Assembly: GCF_900106515.1 (NCBI RefSeq)
Contig: NZ_FNWF01000003.1
Coordinates: 434,001 to 498,000 of the forward strand
Direction: 5' to 3'
From: Peptoniphilus lacydonensis
GTDB taxonomy: Bacteria; Bacillota; Clostridia; Tissierellales; Peptoniphilaceae
Length of the DNA: 64,000 bases
In this document: piece by piece, positions 1 through 8,411 of the stretch
How the letters are laid out: every line of letters starts with the position of its first letter
Position numbering within the stretch: position 1 is the stretch's first letter
Position numbers and translations under genes: made by a program
The notes under the pieces: model-generated
Databases searched by the model: none
Seen by the model: the letters and a program-made list of their open reading frames with translations, nothing else
Told to the model about the DNA's origin: nothing

Positions 1-1
1 T

Positions 2-409
2 ATTTTTGATAATAATAAAGTAGGCACATTTTATTTTAAGGATAGCGCTAAAGCTATGAATAATCCTTTTTTCTATGAAACTGAACAAGACCCTTGGTCA
101 TATCAAGGAAGTCAAAGAATAAGTCAAAAAGATGCTTCCAATCAAAGTTTTATTTATTCAATTGTTTCAAGCTTTGTTGGCATTGGTGCTATAATTCCGG
201 GATTTGTAATGATAATACTTGGTAAAATTAACAATGTTGGAGAAGCTGGAACCGTGGAATTTTGGAAATCCGAAAAAAGACAATATAAAACTTCTCAAAT
301 AACAGGTGAAAGACAGCTCAATGCTAAATGGGCTTTGTATCGTATGCGCTTAACAAGTACGGATGGAGAAGTGTTAAGTGATACAACTCGTTCTTTTAAA
401 ACCTACTAA
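2..409 (+). CDS. C-terminal part of an unidentified protein with one hydrophobic segment (5' end outside window)
   Basis: The reading frame is open from base 2, so the ATG at 56 is probably internal and the gene starts before the window. The visible 135 residues hold a polar start, a Gly-rich hydrophobic stretch (FVGIGAIIPGFVMIILGKI) that could span a membrane, and a polar tail ending TTRSFKTY. I do not recognise the family. A toxin or bacteriocin-like secreted protein is one possibility because a small two-helix membrane protein follows 24 bp later, but nothing seen proves this. Confidence 0.5.
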   Translation: MFDNNKVGTFYFKDSAKAMNNPFFYETEQDPWSYQGSQRISQKDASNQSFIYSIVSSFVGIGAIIPGFVMIILGKINNVGEAGTVEFWKSEKRQYKTSQITGERQLNAKWALYRMRLTSTDGEVLSDTTRSFKTY

Positions 410-433
410 TTTCTTAGAAAGCAGTGTAATTTT

Positions 434-721
434 ATGAAACTAAATAGAAAACTAGATATATTCTTAGAAAAAAATATTAAAAAATTTTATACTAATATAG
501 ACATAGATGGAGGAACTTTTTTTGTGGTAAAAAACTCTGCTAAGATGTGTATTTTTTCTATAATTTTTGCTATAACTTTTTTTATTTTATCTAGTTTTAA
601 AAATTCAAATTATTTTTTGGGAATGAATATTATTAGTACTTCTAAATCTTTTTTAACTTTAGCTATATTTTCACTTGTTATTAATTTTTGTATATTTATT
701 TTTCAAAAAGTTAAAAAATAA
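434..721 (+). CDS. small two-helix membrane protein
   Basis: A 95-residue basic protein with two predicted transmembrane helices, about residues 35-55 (IFSIIFAITFFILSSF) and 73-91 (FLTLAIFSLVINFCIFIFQ), and a lysine-rich C-terminus. It follows the preceding gene by 24 bp with only a weak ribosome binding site, so the two are probably cotranscribed; a terminator hairpin lies 5 bp past the stop. Its size and topology resemble immunity proteins of bacteriocin systems, but this is only inference from shape and position. Confidence 0.55.
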   Translation: MKLNRKLDIFLEKNIKKFYTNIDIDGGTFFVVKNSAKMCIFSIIFAITFFILSSFKNSNYFLGMNIISTSKSFLTLAIFSLVINFCIFIFQKVKK

Positions 722-726
722 AAATA

Positions 727-749
727 CCGGCAGAGAATTTCTCTGTCGG
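727..749. terminator. bidirectional rho-independent terminator
   Basis: Ten-base-pair stem (CCGGCAGAGA with TCTCTGTCGG, one G-U pair) and a 3-base loop. It is flanked by T-rich sequence on the plus side and by AAAAATA (T-rich in the minus transcript) on the other, so it can end both the plus-strand small gene and the minus-strand P-type ATPase that converge here. Confidence 0.8.
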
Positions 750-764
750 ATTTTAACATGAATT

Positions 765-3464
765 TTATTTATTTTTTCTAAATCTTATTTTCTTTTGTAT
801 TTCTCCAGCTAAAAGTGGTATTACTGCTGATCCTAGTACAACTCCAATTTCTTTTAGTCCTAAATCCATTAATTCAAAGGCATCATTTAATACTGGCACA
901 TAGATTACTACAAGCATTAGTATAAACGAAAATGCTGTTGCCATTACTAATTTTTTGTTTGTGAAAACTCCAATTTCAAAAACTGTCTTGTCAACTGATC
1001 TTGATGTATAGGCTCTTAAAAGTTCACAGATTATTAATGATGAAAACGCCATTGTTCTAGCATGGGCAATTCCTTCACCTATTCCGTACCATTTAAGACC
1101 AACTAGATATGCGATAAGTGTTGCTACAGTTATTGCAATGGATTGTATTGCAACTGTAATTTTTATTTCTTTATCAAGTATTGGCTCATTTGGGTCACGA
1201 GGCTTTTCATTCATTATGTCTGATTCTCCTCTTTCAACTCCAAGTGCAAGTGCTGGGAATGAATCTGTCACTAGGTTAAGCCACAATAATTGAATCGGAA
1301 CAAGTGGAACTGGCAAATTCATTAAAATAGAAATTAAAACTATAAAGACTTCGCCCAAGTTACATGAAAGAAGATATGAAACGAATTTTTTAATATTTGA
1401 ATAAATAATTCTACCTTCTTCAACTGCATTTACAATTGTGGCAAAATTATCATCTGTCAAAATTACTTCAGCAGTATTTTTAGCAACGTCTGTACCTGTT
1501 ATTCCCATGGCAATACCAATATCTGCCCTCTTTATTGCAGGTGCGTCATTAACTCCGTCACCTGTCATCGCTGCGATATGTCCATTTTGTTTTAGTGCAG
1601 TTACAATTTGAACTTTATTTTCAGGAGAAACTCTTGTGAAGACAGATTTTTCTTTTACAATTTCTCTAAGTTCTTCTTCGCTCATTTCATTTAATTCTCT
1701 TCCCATTATTGCTTCATCATCTGATGTTGCAATACCGAGATCTTTTGCAATTGCAAGTCCTGTTTCAAGATAGTCACCTGTAATCATTATAGGCTTTATC
1801 CCTGCTGTTTTACATTCTTCTATTGCAGATCTAACTTCTGGCCTTGCTGGGTCAATCATACCAGTAAGTCCTACAAAAATCATATCCTTTTCAATATTTT
1901 CAGAACTTATTTCTTTTGGAATATCTCTATGTTTTTTATAAGCATAGCCCAAACATCTAAGTGCAGATCTTGCAAACTCATTATTTTTATCTAAAACTTC
2001 TTTTTTGAGTCTATCATCTAATGGAACTTCTTTTCCATCAATTAAAATTTTGTCACATCTATTTAATACAATATCTGGTGCACCTTTTGTGAAAGATGCA
2101 ATATCGTCAAAATAATTATTGTGAAAAGTTGTCATCATCTTTCTTTCAGAATCAAAAGGAATTTCCTCTATCCTTTCAAAATTTTCATAAAGATTTTTTG
2201 TAGAATGACCTGCCTTTTCTGCAAAAGTTAGAAGTGCTCCCTCTGTTGGATCTCCTGTGATTGATGCTTCGCTTCCCTTAACTTTCAATTTTGAATCATT
2301 AGTTAGTGCTGCGATTGATGATAAAAGTTTCAAGTTTTCATCTTCATCTACATGAGTTTTTTTGTCATCTTTTATGACTTCTCCCTTTGGTAAATAACCT
2401 GTTCCTGAAACTTCATATACATTTCCATCAGTAAATACTTTTGTAACTGTCATTTCATTTTGTGTAAGTGTACCAGTCTTATCTGAACAAATTACTGTTG
2501 TAGTTCCAAGAGTTTCCACTGCTAAAAGTTTTTTTACTATGGCATTTTTTTCTGCCATTTTTCCCATTCCAATTGAAAGTACAATTGTAACAATAGCTGG
2601 AAGCCCTTCTGGTACTGCTGCAACTGCAAGAGATATCGCAGTCATAAACATATCGAGAGGATCGTGTTTATAAATTAGTCCTACAACCATTACAATAGCA
2701 CAAATAACTATTACTAAAATTCCAAGTGTTTTTGAAAGTTTTGCAAGTTTTTTTTGTAAAGGAGTTTGCTCATCGGAAACTGTAGCAATTGATGTCGCAA
2801 TTTTACCAATTTCTGTATTGTGCCCAGTTTCTACAACAACTCCCTCTCCTCGTCCATAGGTCACAATAGTCGAAGAGTATGCTAGATTTTCTCTATCCCC
2901 AATTTCCATTTTGCCATCATAAACTTTATCATAAAATTTTTCAACAGAAACAGATTCTCCAGTAAGAGATGATTCATCAATTTTTAAATTTGATGATTCA
3001 ATAAGTCTTAAATCTGCTGGGACAATATCTCCCGTTTCTAAAACAATAATATCCCCTGGCACAATTGTGTTAGAATCAACTTCCATGTGCTCGCCATCTC
3101 TTATTACCTTTGCCTTTGGTGAAGACATTTTTTGAAGAGCTGCTATGGCTTCTTCTGCCTTTCCCTCTTGGCGAATTGAAAGTATTGCATTTACAATTAC
3201 AATTGCGATAATAATTCCTGCATCAAGTGCTTCTCCAATAAAAATAGATATAATTGATGCTGCAATTAAAATTATTATCATCGGATCTAAAAATTGTTCC
3301 TTTAACTTTTCTCCAAAAGATTTTTTCTTTTCTTCTTCTAAAGCATTCTCTCCATATTCTTGAAGTCTTTTTTTTGCATCATCTTCTGTCAGTCCACTCT
3401 CCTTAGTTGTTGAAAGGTTTTTTAACGTTTCTTCAGGCGACTGATTGTACCAATTTTTCTCCAT
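765..3464 (-). CDS. P2A-type cation-transporting ATPase (Ca2+/Mn2+ class)
   Basis: An 899-residue P-type ATPase of the SERCA/LMCA1 group that pumps divalent cations out of the cytoplasm. Seen in order: actuator TGES (168-171), PEGLP in TM4 (285-289), phosphorylation motif DKTGTLT (Asp328), a KGAP nucleotide-binding motif, TGD, and GDGVNDAP at the hinge, then six C-terminal helices with NLVTDSFPALALG in TM6. I start at the ATG at 3464, preceded by AGGGGGA; an upstream ATG at 3527 lies inside the leader RNA. The leader is a yybP-ykoY riboswitch, which senses Mn2+, so manganese (with or without calcium) efflux is more likely than calcium alone, as known for MgtA of Streptococcus pneumoniae and YoaB of Lactococcus. 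It stands alone between terminators. Confidence 0.93.
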   Translation of the reverse strand: MEKNWYNQSPEETLKNLSTTKESGLTEDDAKKRLQEYGENALEEEKKKSFGEKLKEQFLDPMIIILIAASIISIFIGEALDAGIIIAIVIVNAILSIRQEGKAEEAIAALQKMSSPKAKVIRDGEHMEVDSNTIVPGDIIVLETGDIVPADLRLIESSNLKIDESSLTGESVSVEKFYDKVYDGKMEIGDRENLAYSSTIVTYGRGEGVVVETGHNTEIGKIATSIATVSDEQTPLQKKLAKLSKTLGILVIVICAIVMVVGLIYKHDPLDMFMTAISLAVAAVPEGLPAIVTIVLSIGMGKMAEKNAIVKKLLAVETLGTTTVICSDKTGTLTQNEMTVTKVFTDGNVYEVSGTGYLPKGEVIKDDKKTHVDEDENLKLLSSIAALTNDSKLKVKGSEASITGDPTEGALLTFAEKAGHSTKNLYENFERIEEIPFDSERKMMTTFHNNYFDDIASFTKGAPDIVLNRCDKILIDGKEVPLDDRLKKEVLDKNNEFARSALRCLGYAYKKHRDIPKEISSENIEKDMIFVGLTGMIDPARPEVRSAIEECKTAGIKPIMITGDYLETGLAIAKDLGIATSDDEAIMGRELNEMSEEELREIVKEKSVFTRVSPENKVQIVTALKQNGHIAAMTGDGVNDAPAIKRADIGIAMGITGTDVAKNTAEVILTDDNFATIVNAVEEGRIIYSNIKKFVSYLLSCNLGEVFIVLISILMNLPVPLVPIQLLWLNLVTDSFPALALGVERGESDIMNEKPRDPNEPILDKEIKITVAIQSIAITVATLIAYLVGLKWYGIGEGIAHARTMAFSSLIICELLRAYTSRSVDKTVFEIGVFTNKKLVMATAFSFILMLVVIYVPVLNDAFELMDLGLKEIGVVLGSAVIPLLAGEIQKKIRFRKNK

Positions 3465-3484
3465 AATTCCCCCTATTCTAAAAT

Positions 3485-3604
3485 TTAAAAAAAGACCGCA
3501 TATATATATAATATACATCGGTCTCACATACTTAATAATAAGCTTTCCAGCCGGGCAATGCCGTAATGACGACTGAAAATTTAAAAGTTACTCCCCAAAG
3601 TGAA
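3485..3604 (-). promoter_or_regulatory. yybP-ykoY (manganese) riboswitch with terminator
   Basis: Read on the minus strand, the leader begins TTTGGGGAGTAA, continues with CAGTCGTCATTACGGCATTG and CCGGCTGGAAAGC, and closes with TATGTGAGACCG. These are the conserved blocks of the yybP-ykoY aptamer (known: binds Mn2+). The AGACCG (3519-3524) at the aptamer end is also the 5' arm of a terminator whose 3' arm CGGTCT lies at 3493-3498, followed by TTTTTT. Mn2+ binding would hold the GACC in P1 and let transcription through, switching the ATPase on. Confidence 0.88.
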
Positions 3605-3607
3605 TAA

Positions 3608-3636
3608 ATTATATCAAATTATTCTAATAAAAACAA
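3608..3636 (-). promoter_or_regulatory. promoter of the riboswitch-ATPase transcript
   Basis: On the minus strand TTGTTT (3631-3636), a 17-bp spacer and TATAAT (3608-3613). The predicted start, about 3601, falls at the first base of the aptamer. Confidence 0.65.
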
Positions 3637-3688
3637 TTTTTTTGTCTAAATAATTTATAAAAATATTACTCAAAAATTTTAATCCAAA

Positions 3689-4975
3689 TTATTTTTTTGG
3701 AACAATTTTTTCCATTCCACCCATATACATTTGAAGTGGCTTAGGAATTTTAACACTGCCATCCTCTTGAAGAAGATTTTCTAAAAATGCAATTAACATT
3801 CTTGGCGGTGCAACAACTGTGTTGTTAAGTGTATGTGCAAGGTAAGTTCCATCTTTGCCACGAAGTTTAATATTAAGCCTTCTTGCTTGTGCATCTCCAA
3901 GGTTTGAACAAGATCCAACTTCAAAATATTTATTTTGTCTTGGAGAGAATGCTTCAACATCAAGAGATTTGACCTTTAAATCTGCCAAATCACCTGAACA
4001 ACATTCCAAAGTTCTCACAGGAATTTCAAGTGAACGGAAAAAGTCAACTGTGTTTTGCCACAATTTTACAAACCAATCCTTTGAATCTTCTGGTTTACAA
4101 ATTACAACCATCTCTTGCTTTTCAAATTGGTGAATTCTATAAACTCCTCTTTCTTCGATTCCATGTGCTCCAACTTCTTTTCTAAAACATGGAGAGTAAG
4201 AAGTCATTGCAAGGGGCATATTTTCCTCTGGGGTAATTGTGTTTATATATTTACCAATCATTGAATGCTCTGAAGTCCCAATTAAATAAAGATCTTCACC
4301 TTCAATCTTATACATCATATTTTCCATTTCAGCAAAACTCATTACACCAGTAACAACATCTGAACGAATCATAAATGGTGGGATGTGATATTCAAAACCA
4401 CGATCAATCATAAAATCTCTTGCATAAGATAAAATTGCAGAGTGAAGTCTTGCAATATCACCCTTTAAATAATAAAAACCTGAACCAGAAGTATTTCTAG
4501 CAGAATCTAAATCAATTCCGTCAAAAGTTTCCATAATATCAACATGATAAGGAATTTCATAATCAGGGATAACTGGTTCTCCAAACTTTTCAATTTCCAC
4601 ATTTTCACTGTCATCTTTTCCTATCGGTACACTTTTATCAATCATTTGTGGAATTACTTGCATTCTCTTTTTAAGCTCTTCAGCAAGATTTCTTTCAGAT
4701 TCTTCTAATCCTGTTATTTCTTCATTTATTTCAGCAACTCTTTTTTTAGCATCCTCCGCTTTATCTTTTTCACCCTTTTGCATAAAACTTCCAATTTCCT
4801 TTGACGTTTTATTTTTTTCTGCACGAAGATTATCTCCCTTAGTTTTTGCATCTCTAAGTTCTTCATCTATCTTTATAACTTCATCAACAAGTGGAAGCTT
4901 ATCTTCTTGAAATTTTTTTTTAATATTTTCTCTTACAGCTTCTGGGTTTTCTCTTACAAATTTAATATCTAACAT
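3689..4975 (-). CDS. serS: serine-tRNA ligase
   Basis: A 428-residue class II aminoacyl-tRNA synthetase that charges tRNA-Ser (and tRNA-Sec where present) in the cytoplasm. The N-terminal MLDIKFVRENPE start and the long helical-hairpin arm (about residues 30-105, rich in Lys/Glu) are typical of SerRS. The catalytic part shows class II motif 2 (SPCFRKEVGAHG...RVHQF-type, here GVYRIHQFEK) and motif 3 (LAHTLNNTVVAPPRMLIAFLE). Length matches the bacterial family. It is preceded by a T-box leader with a UCC specifier, so its expression should rise when uncharged tRNA-Ser accumulates. Confidence 0.97.
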   Translation of the reverse strand: MLDIKFVRENPEAVRENIKKKFQEDKLPLVDEVIKIDEELRDAKTKGDNLRAEKNKTSKEIGSFMQKGEKDKAEDAKKRVAEINEEITGLEESERNLAEELKKRMQVIPQMIDKSVPIGKDDSENVEIEKFGEPVIPDYEIPYHVDIMETFDGIDLDSARNTSGSGFYYLKGDIARLHSAILSYARDFMIDRGFEYHIPPFMIRSDVVTGVMSFAEMENMMYKIEGEDLYLIGTSEHSMIGKYINTITPEENMPLAMTSYSPCFRKEVGAHGIEERGVYRIHQFEKQEMVVICKPEDSKDWFVKLWQNTVDFFRSLEIPVRTLECCSGDLADLKVKSLDVEAFSPRQNKYFEVGSCSNLGDAQARRLNIKLRGKDGTYLAHTLNNTVVAPPRMLIAFLENLLQEDGSVKIPKPLQMYMGGMEKIVPKK

Positions 4976-4992
4976 ATATCCTCCCTTAAATT

Positions 4993-5181
4993 AAAAAAAG
5001 TCCCTCAATCCCTAAAGGGACGAGAAACCCGCGTTGCCACCCTAATTAACCTAATGGTTCACTTAAAATTAAATAGACTATGAGGTGGATTCGTTTTAAA
5101 AATTTTACAGATTTACACCAAACATCTGCTCTCTAAAAAACTTTTTAAAATTACTATTCTCAGTTATTGTCCTTTGTAGTT
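4993..5181 (-). promoter_or_regulatory. T-box leader of serS
   Basis: The minus strand carries the T-box core GGGTGGCAACGCGGG (5028-5042) followed by a terminator hairpin GTCCCT...AGGGAC (5000-5021) and a run of T. Upstream, AGAGAGCAGATG...TTTGGTG resembles stem I, and CGAATCCACC offers a UCC serine specifier codon (complement of 5087-5089). Uncharged tRNA-Ser would stabilise the antiterminator and allow serS transcription. The specifier position is my best reading, not folded. Confidence 0.9.
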
Positions 5182-5187
5182 TTTTTC

Positions 5188-5215
5188 ATTATATCATAAG
5201 AAAAAATTTTTTCAA
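5188..5215 (-). promoter_or_regulatory. serS leader promoter
   Basis: Minus-strand TTGAAA (5210-5215), 16-bp spacer, TATAAT (5188-5193), directly upstream of the T-box leader. Confidence 0.6.
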
Positions 5216-5228
5216 ATACTTTTAAATT

Positions 5229-5348
5229 TTATTTCTCTTTCAAATACTTTATAAGTGCAAGTATAGCTAATATTACAAGTATAAAAATTGCAATTTCAAA
5301 AATTATATAAAAAACTGATGCCATCATCATTTTGCTTGAAATTTCCAT
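5229..5348 (-). CDS. 39-residue single-helix membrane peptide (paralogue 1)
   Basis: The minus strand encodes a 39-residue peptide starting MEISSKMMMASVF, followed by one hydrophobic helix and ending in the basic tail ALIKYLKEK. A strong ribosome binding site (GAGGGGAAG) sits 7 bases before the ATG, and the stop lies at 5229-5231. The last 17 codons are nearly the same as those of the peptide encoded just upstream (5365-5472), so the two are tandem duplicates. I do not know the family. Size, helix and basic tail resemble type I toxin or holin-like peptides as well as small regulatory membrane proteins. Confidence 0.6.
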   Translation of the reverse strand: MEISSKMMMASVFYIIFEIAIFILVILAILALIKYLKEK

Positions 5349-5364
5349 AAAACACTTCCCCTCG

Positions 5365-5472
5365 TTATTTTTTCAAATACTTTATAAGTGCTAGTATTGC
5401 CAAAATTATAAGTACAAAGATCGCTACATAAAGAACAATTCCAAAAATTGCCATTCCATTTGCAATTGCCAT
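5365..5472 (-). CDS. 35-residue single-helix membrane peptide (paralogue 2)
   Basis: A 35-residue peptide starting MAIANGMAIFGIVL and ending LAILALIKYLKK. The ribosome binding site GAGGAAGG lies 8 bases before the ATG. It is the first gene of a two-gene unit behind a near-consensus promoter (5495-5522), with its paralogue following after 16 bp. The shared C-terminal block ILAILALIKYLK is conserved in DNA as well as protein, which argues that these are real genes and a recent duplication. Function unknown; a membrane toxin, a small transporter partner or a structural peptide are all possible. Confidence 0.6.
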   Translation of the reverse strand: MAIANGMAIFGIVLYVAIFVLIILAILALIKYLKK

Positions 5473-5494
5473 AAAATACACCTTCCTCTATCAA

Positions 5495-5522
5495 ATTGTA
5501 CCACATAAACAAATCATATCAA
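5495..5522 (-). promoter_or_regulatory. promoter of the two mini membrane protein genes
   Basis: Minus-strand TTGATA (5517-5522), 16-bp spacer, TACAAT (5495-5500), 23 bp upstream of the first ATG. It lies back to back with the promoter region of the plus-strand AAA+ gene. Confidence 0.6.
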
Positions 5523-5574
5523 AATATTTCATTATATATATAAATTTTTGTTATAATACACTAGAGGTGATGAA

Positions 5575-6483
5575 ATGAGAGAGTTTTTACTTTCCCAAGG
5601 CATTTCAAAAGAACTACTAAATGATGTAGATGAATTTATAGAAACACATGACTTAAATAAAAATTTTGAATATAGAATTCCAAAAATAAAATATAAATAC
5701 TACGGCAAAAAAACTTGGGAGAAGGCAATTGTAGCAATTTTATCTGGAGAAAATATACTTCTATCTGGTCCAAAAGCAACTGGAAAAAATGTACTTGCAG
5801 AAAATTTAGCATACCTTTTTAAAAGACCCCTTTGGACAATTTCCCTTAATATCTCCTCTGATCCAGCAAATTTAATTGGATCAGATACTTTCAAAAATAA
5901 CGAAGTTACTTTAAAAAAAGGACCAGTCTATGAAGCAGCAGAGCAAGGTGGCTTTGCAGTTTTTGACGAAATAAACATGGCAAAAAATGAAGCCCTTTCT
6001 GTTGTGCACTCAACTCTCGATTATAGAAGAGTCTTGGATATTTCAGGATATGATAGATTAAATCTTCACGATGCGACAAGATTTATTGCGACAATGAACT
6101 ACGGATACATTGGCACTCGAGATTTAAACGAAGCACTTGTTTCAAGATTTTTAGTAATTGATATGCCAACTATTTCTGAAAATGACTTGGCAAAATTATT
6201 TAAAGAAAATACAAAATTAAATAATGGTGCAATAAAAATCTTTACAAAATTATTTTTAGATTTACAAGAAAAATCTTTAAATTCAGAAATTTCTTCCAAA
6301 TCAATTGACCTTCGTGGACTTCTTTCTTCCATAGAACTTATGAATAGAGGTCTTGATATAAAAGACTCCCTTGAACTCGGCATCGTAGACAAAACCTTTG
6401 ATGATTACGAAAGAGAAATTGTTACAGATGTAATTGACACTCTCTTTTCAAAAAATATGGATAGAGCTGATTTATTTGAATGA
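5575..6483 (+). CDS. MoxR/CbbQ-like AAA+ ATPase with altered Walker A
   Basis: A 302-residue single-domain AAA+ protein. Walker A reads GPKATGKN (65-72), with Asn where Ser or Thr normally coordinates Mg2+; Walker B is FAVFDEINMAK; sensor 1 is FIATMN; the arginine finger region is LNEALVSRF. These features match the MoxR/CbbQ/NorQ branch, which remodels or activates partner proteins together with a VWA-domain protein. That partner is the next gene, which overlaps the end of this one. The start ATG has the ribosome binding site GAGGTGAT and a TATAAT box at 5552-5557. No metabolic target enzyme lies beside the pair, so the client is unknown. Confidence 0.85.
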   Translation: MREFLLSQGISKELLNDVDEFIETHDLNKNFEYRIPKIKYKYYGKKTWEKAIVAILSGENILLSGPKATGKNVLAENLAYLFKRPLWTISLNISSDPANLIGSDTFKNNEVTLKKGPVYEAAEQGGFAVFDEINMAKNEALSVVHSTLDYRRVLDISGYDRLNLHDATRFIATMNYGYIGTRDLNEALVSRFLVIDMPTISENDLAKLFKENTKLNNGAIKIFTKLFLDLQEKSLNSEISSKSIDLRGLLSSIELMNRGLDIKDSLELGIVDKTFDDYEREIVTDVIDTLFSKNMDRADLFE

Positions 6484-8191
6484 TGAAGATAGACTGAAAA
6501 ATATTTTTTGGACTGTATCTGATTTTTATGAATATGACATCTTTAGCTTTTCATTAAAACCTATTGACTCCTATGAAGCCGCCATACTGGGTTATGCCAT
6601 TAATTACTTCGATTTTTATGTAGTAGATGATTTCTTCAAAAAGTTTGTAAATAATTTAAATAATAAAAAAGATTTGTGGGAAATTTCAAAATTAATTTTA
6701 GAAAATATTTTTTCAGAAGAAATGATTATAGAAAGACCAGGAACAGCCGACTTCAAAATATATCACTTTAACAAAATTTTGAAAAATTTAAGCCGAAAAG
6801 AAATAATTTTAACAACAGAACTTAAAATTGGATATATCCAAAAAGAAAGAGGAATGTACCCCAAAGTTCAAAAAATTTTGGAAGAAATGTTAAATGAAAT
6901 CTGTAATTTTAAATCAAAGAACACCTGTGAATATTTAGACTTTTTAAAATATATCTTTAAAAAATATTTTCATATAAATAAAGACCTCTCAAATAACTGG
7001 GACATGGATTATGAAGAATTTAAAAAGGAAATAAAATCAAATTCATCTTCTAAAAAAAATAAACCTTACAAAAGAAAAAAATTTATAGACAACACCTTTT
7101 TAGAAAAATACAATATCGAATCAGCAGAGTTTACATTTTTTAACGACGACTTTAGAGATGTAAATGTTAAGGAAGACTCTTCTCCAAAAAATTTTAGTGA
7201 CCAAAACATTTACAAATCTCTACAAAAACGCTATGGAAAGGAAAATATAAATAGATACATTCCAGATAAAATAGAAGAGGAAATTTCAACAGGAATTCAC
7301 AATGACATTAAATTTTATTTTCCAAGTGGCGAATTTGGAAATAAAATTTCCTATTATGCTGAAGAAGAAAAAAATAATTATCTCGATAACTTAAAATTTT
7401 ACGAAGAAAATAAATTACAAAATCAAAGGGCGATAAGAGAACTATCTGCCACAATAAAAAATTCTCTACTAAAAGAATCAGAAGATGAAATAATAAAATC
7501 GACTTCAGGAAAAATTATTCCATCAGAAATTTGGAAAGCTAAAGAGCTAAATCAGAATAAAATTTTTAGAAAAATAAATAGAAAGAATTCCAATGAAATT
7601 TTTGTGGACATTCTCCTTGACTCATCAGCATCACAGAATAATAGAAAGGAAATCGTGGCAACAGAAAGTTATATTATAGCAGAAGCACTGACAAGCTTAA
7701 ATATAAAGACTAGAATTTTTTCTTACAATAATTTTTACAATTATATTGTTATAAAAAAATATAGGGACTACAATGACCCATCTTCAAAAAACAAAAATAT
7801 CTTTAAATACTCACCAAGTGGATCAAACAGGGACGGACTTGCAATAAAATTTATGCGTCACTTGATTTCAAAAAATTATGACTCAAGAAGATTTTTAATA
7901 ATCCTAACCGATGGACTTCCCTTTGATGAAATTGACATTGGAATAGTAGGTGCCTCAAAGATTCCTGGAGAAAATTATAAAGATGAAGCTGCGGTAATGG
8001 ATACGTCAAAGGAGATACTCCTTACAAAACTAAAAGGTATAAACACCTTTGGAGTTTTCACCGGAAAAGAATCAGAAAGTTCAAATATAAAAAAAATCTA
8101 CGGCAACGATTATGCCTATATAACCGATGTCGCAAGATTTCACAAAATCGTGGGAATATTTCTAAAAACATATGCAAATAAAATAGAGTAG
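6476..8191 (+). CDS. VWA-domain partner of the AAA+ ATPase (CbbO/NorD-like)
   Basis: A protein of about 571 residues whose C-terminal third is a von Willebrand A domain. The metal-binding MIDAS motif DSSAS starts at base 7619 and the later conserved aspartate is in LTDGLP (base 7910). The N-terminal 390 residues are helical, charged and without known motifs. The reading frame is open from the ATG at 6434, but a TTG at 6476 overlaps the AAA+ stop by only a few bases and gives the more usual coupling; the true start is uncertain. AAA+ plus VWA pairs such as CbbQ/CbbO, NorQ/NorD and MoxR systems insert cofactors or reactivate enzymes; the same kind of chaperone role is inferred here. Confidence 0.8.
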   Translation: MNDEDRLKNIFWTVSDFYEYDIFSFSLKPIDSYEAAILGYAINYFDFYVVDDFFKKFVNNLNNKKDLWEISKLILENIFSEEMIIERPGTADFKIYHFNKILKNLSRKEIILTTELKIGYIQKERGMYPKVQKILEEMLNEICNFKSKNTCEYLDFLKYIFKKYFHINKDLSNNWDMDYEEFKKEIKSNSSSKKNKPYKRKKFIDNTFLEKYNIESAEFTFFNDDFRDVNVKEDSSPKNFSDQNIYKSLQKRYGKENINRYIPDKIEEEISTGIHNDIKFYFPSGEFGNKISYYAEEEKNNYLDNLKFYEENKLQNQRAIRELSATIKNSLLKESEDEIIKSTSGKIIPSEIWKAKELNQNKIFRKINRKNSNEIFVDILLDSSASQNNRKEIVATESYIIAEALTSLNIKTRIFSYNNFYNYIVIKKYRDYNDPSSKNKNIFKYSPSGSNRDGLAIKFMRHLISKNYDSRRFLIILTDGLPFDEIDIGIVGASKIPGENYKDEAAVMDTSKEILLTKLKGINTFGVFTGKESESSNIKKIYGNDYAYITDVARFHKIVGIFLKTYANKIE

Positions 8192-8198
8192 ATAAAGT

Positions 8199-8242
8199 AA
8201 AAAGCCCTCATTACTGGCTTATGCAGTAATAAGTGGCTTTTT
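8199..8242. terminator. bidirectional terminator between convergent genes
   Basis: Long stem AAAAAGCC...ATTACTG pairing with CAGTAAT...GGCTTTTT around a short loop. It serves the plus-strand VWA gene and the minus-strand aminotransferase, which converge here. The remaining 170 bp up to 8411 hold nothing I can support. Confidence 0.8.
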
Positions 8243-8411
8243 AATATTATTTCTATTTTAAATCCTAATTTTACTAGACTTATTGAATAAATTAAATTTT
8301 CATTATTTGAAAGTCTTTAAAGCAACACTGATACAATTTCAAAGATAATTCTAATTAATCTAATTGTCATCATCTTATTCATTTTGCAACTCAACTATCA
8401 ACATAAAAATC

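Noticed and set aside
5327-5512. A 61-codon minus-strand frame
   Set aside because: It overlaps the two mini membrane genes in another frame, lacks a ribosome binding site, and is a shadow of them.
8317-8382. A 21-codon hydrophobic minus-strand frame (MNKMMTIRLIRIIFEIVSVLL-like)
   Set aside because: It starts like the mini membrane peptides but has a weak ribosome binding site, no basic tail and no promoter; I would not call it a gene.
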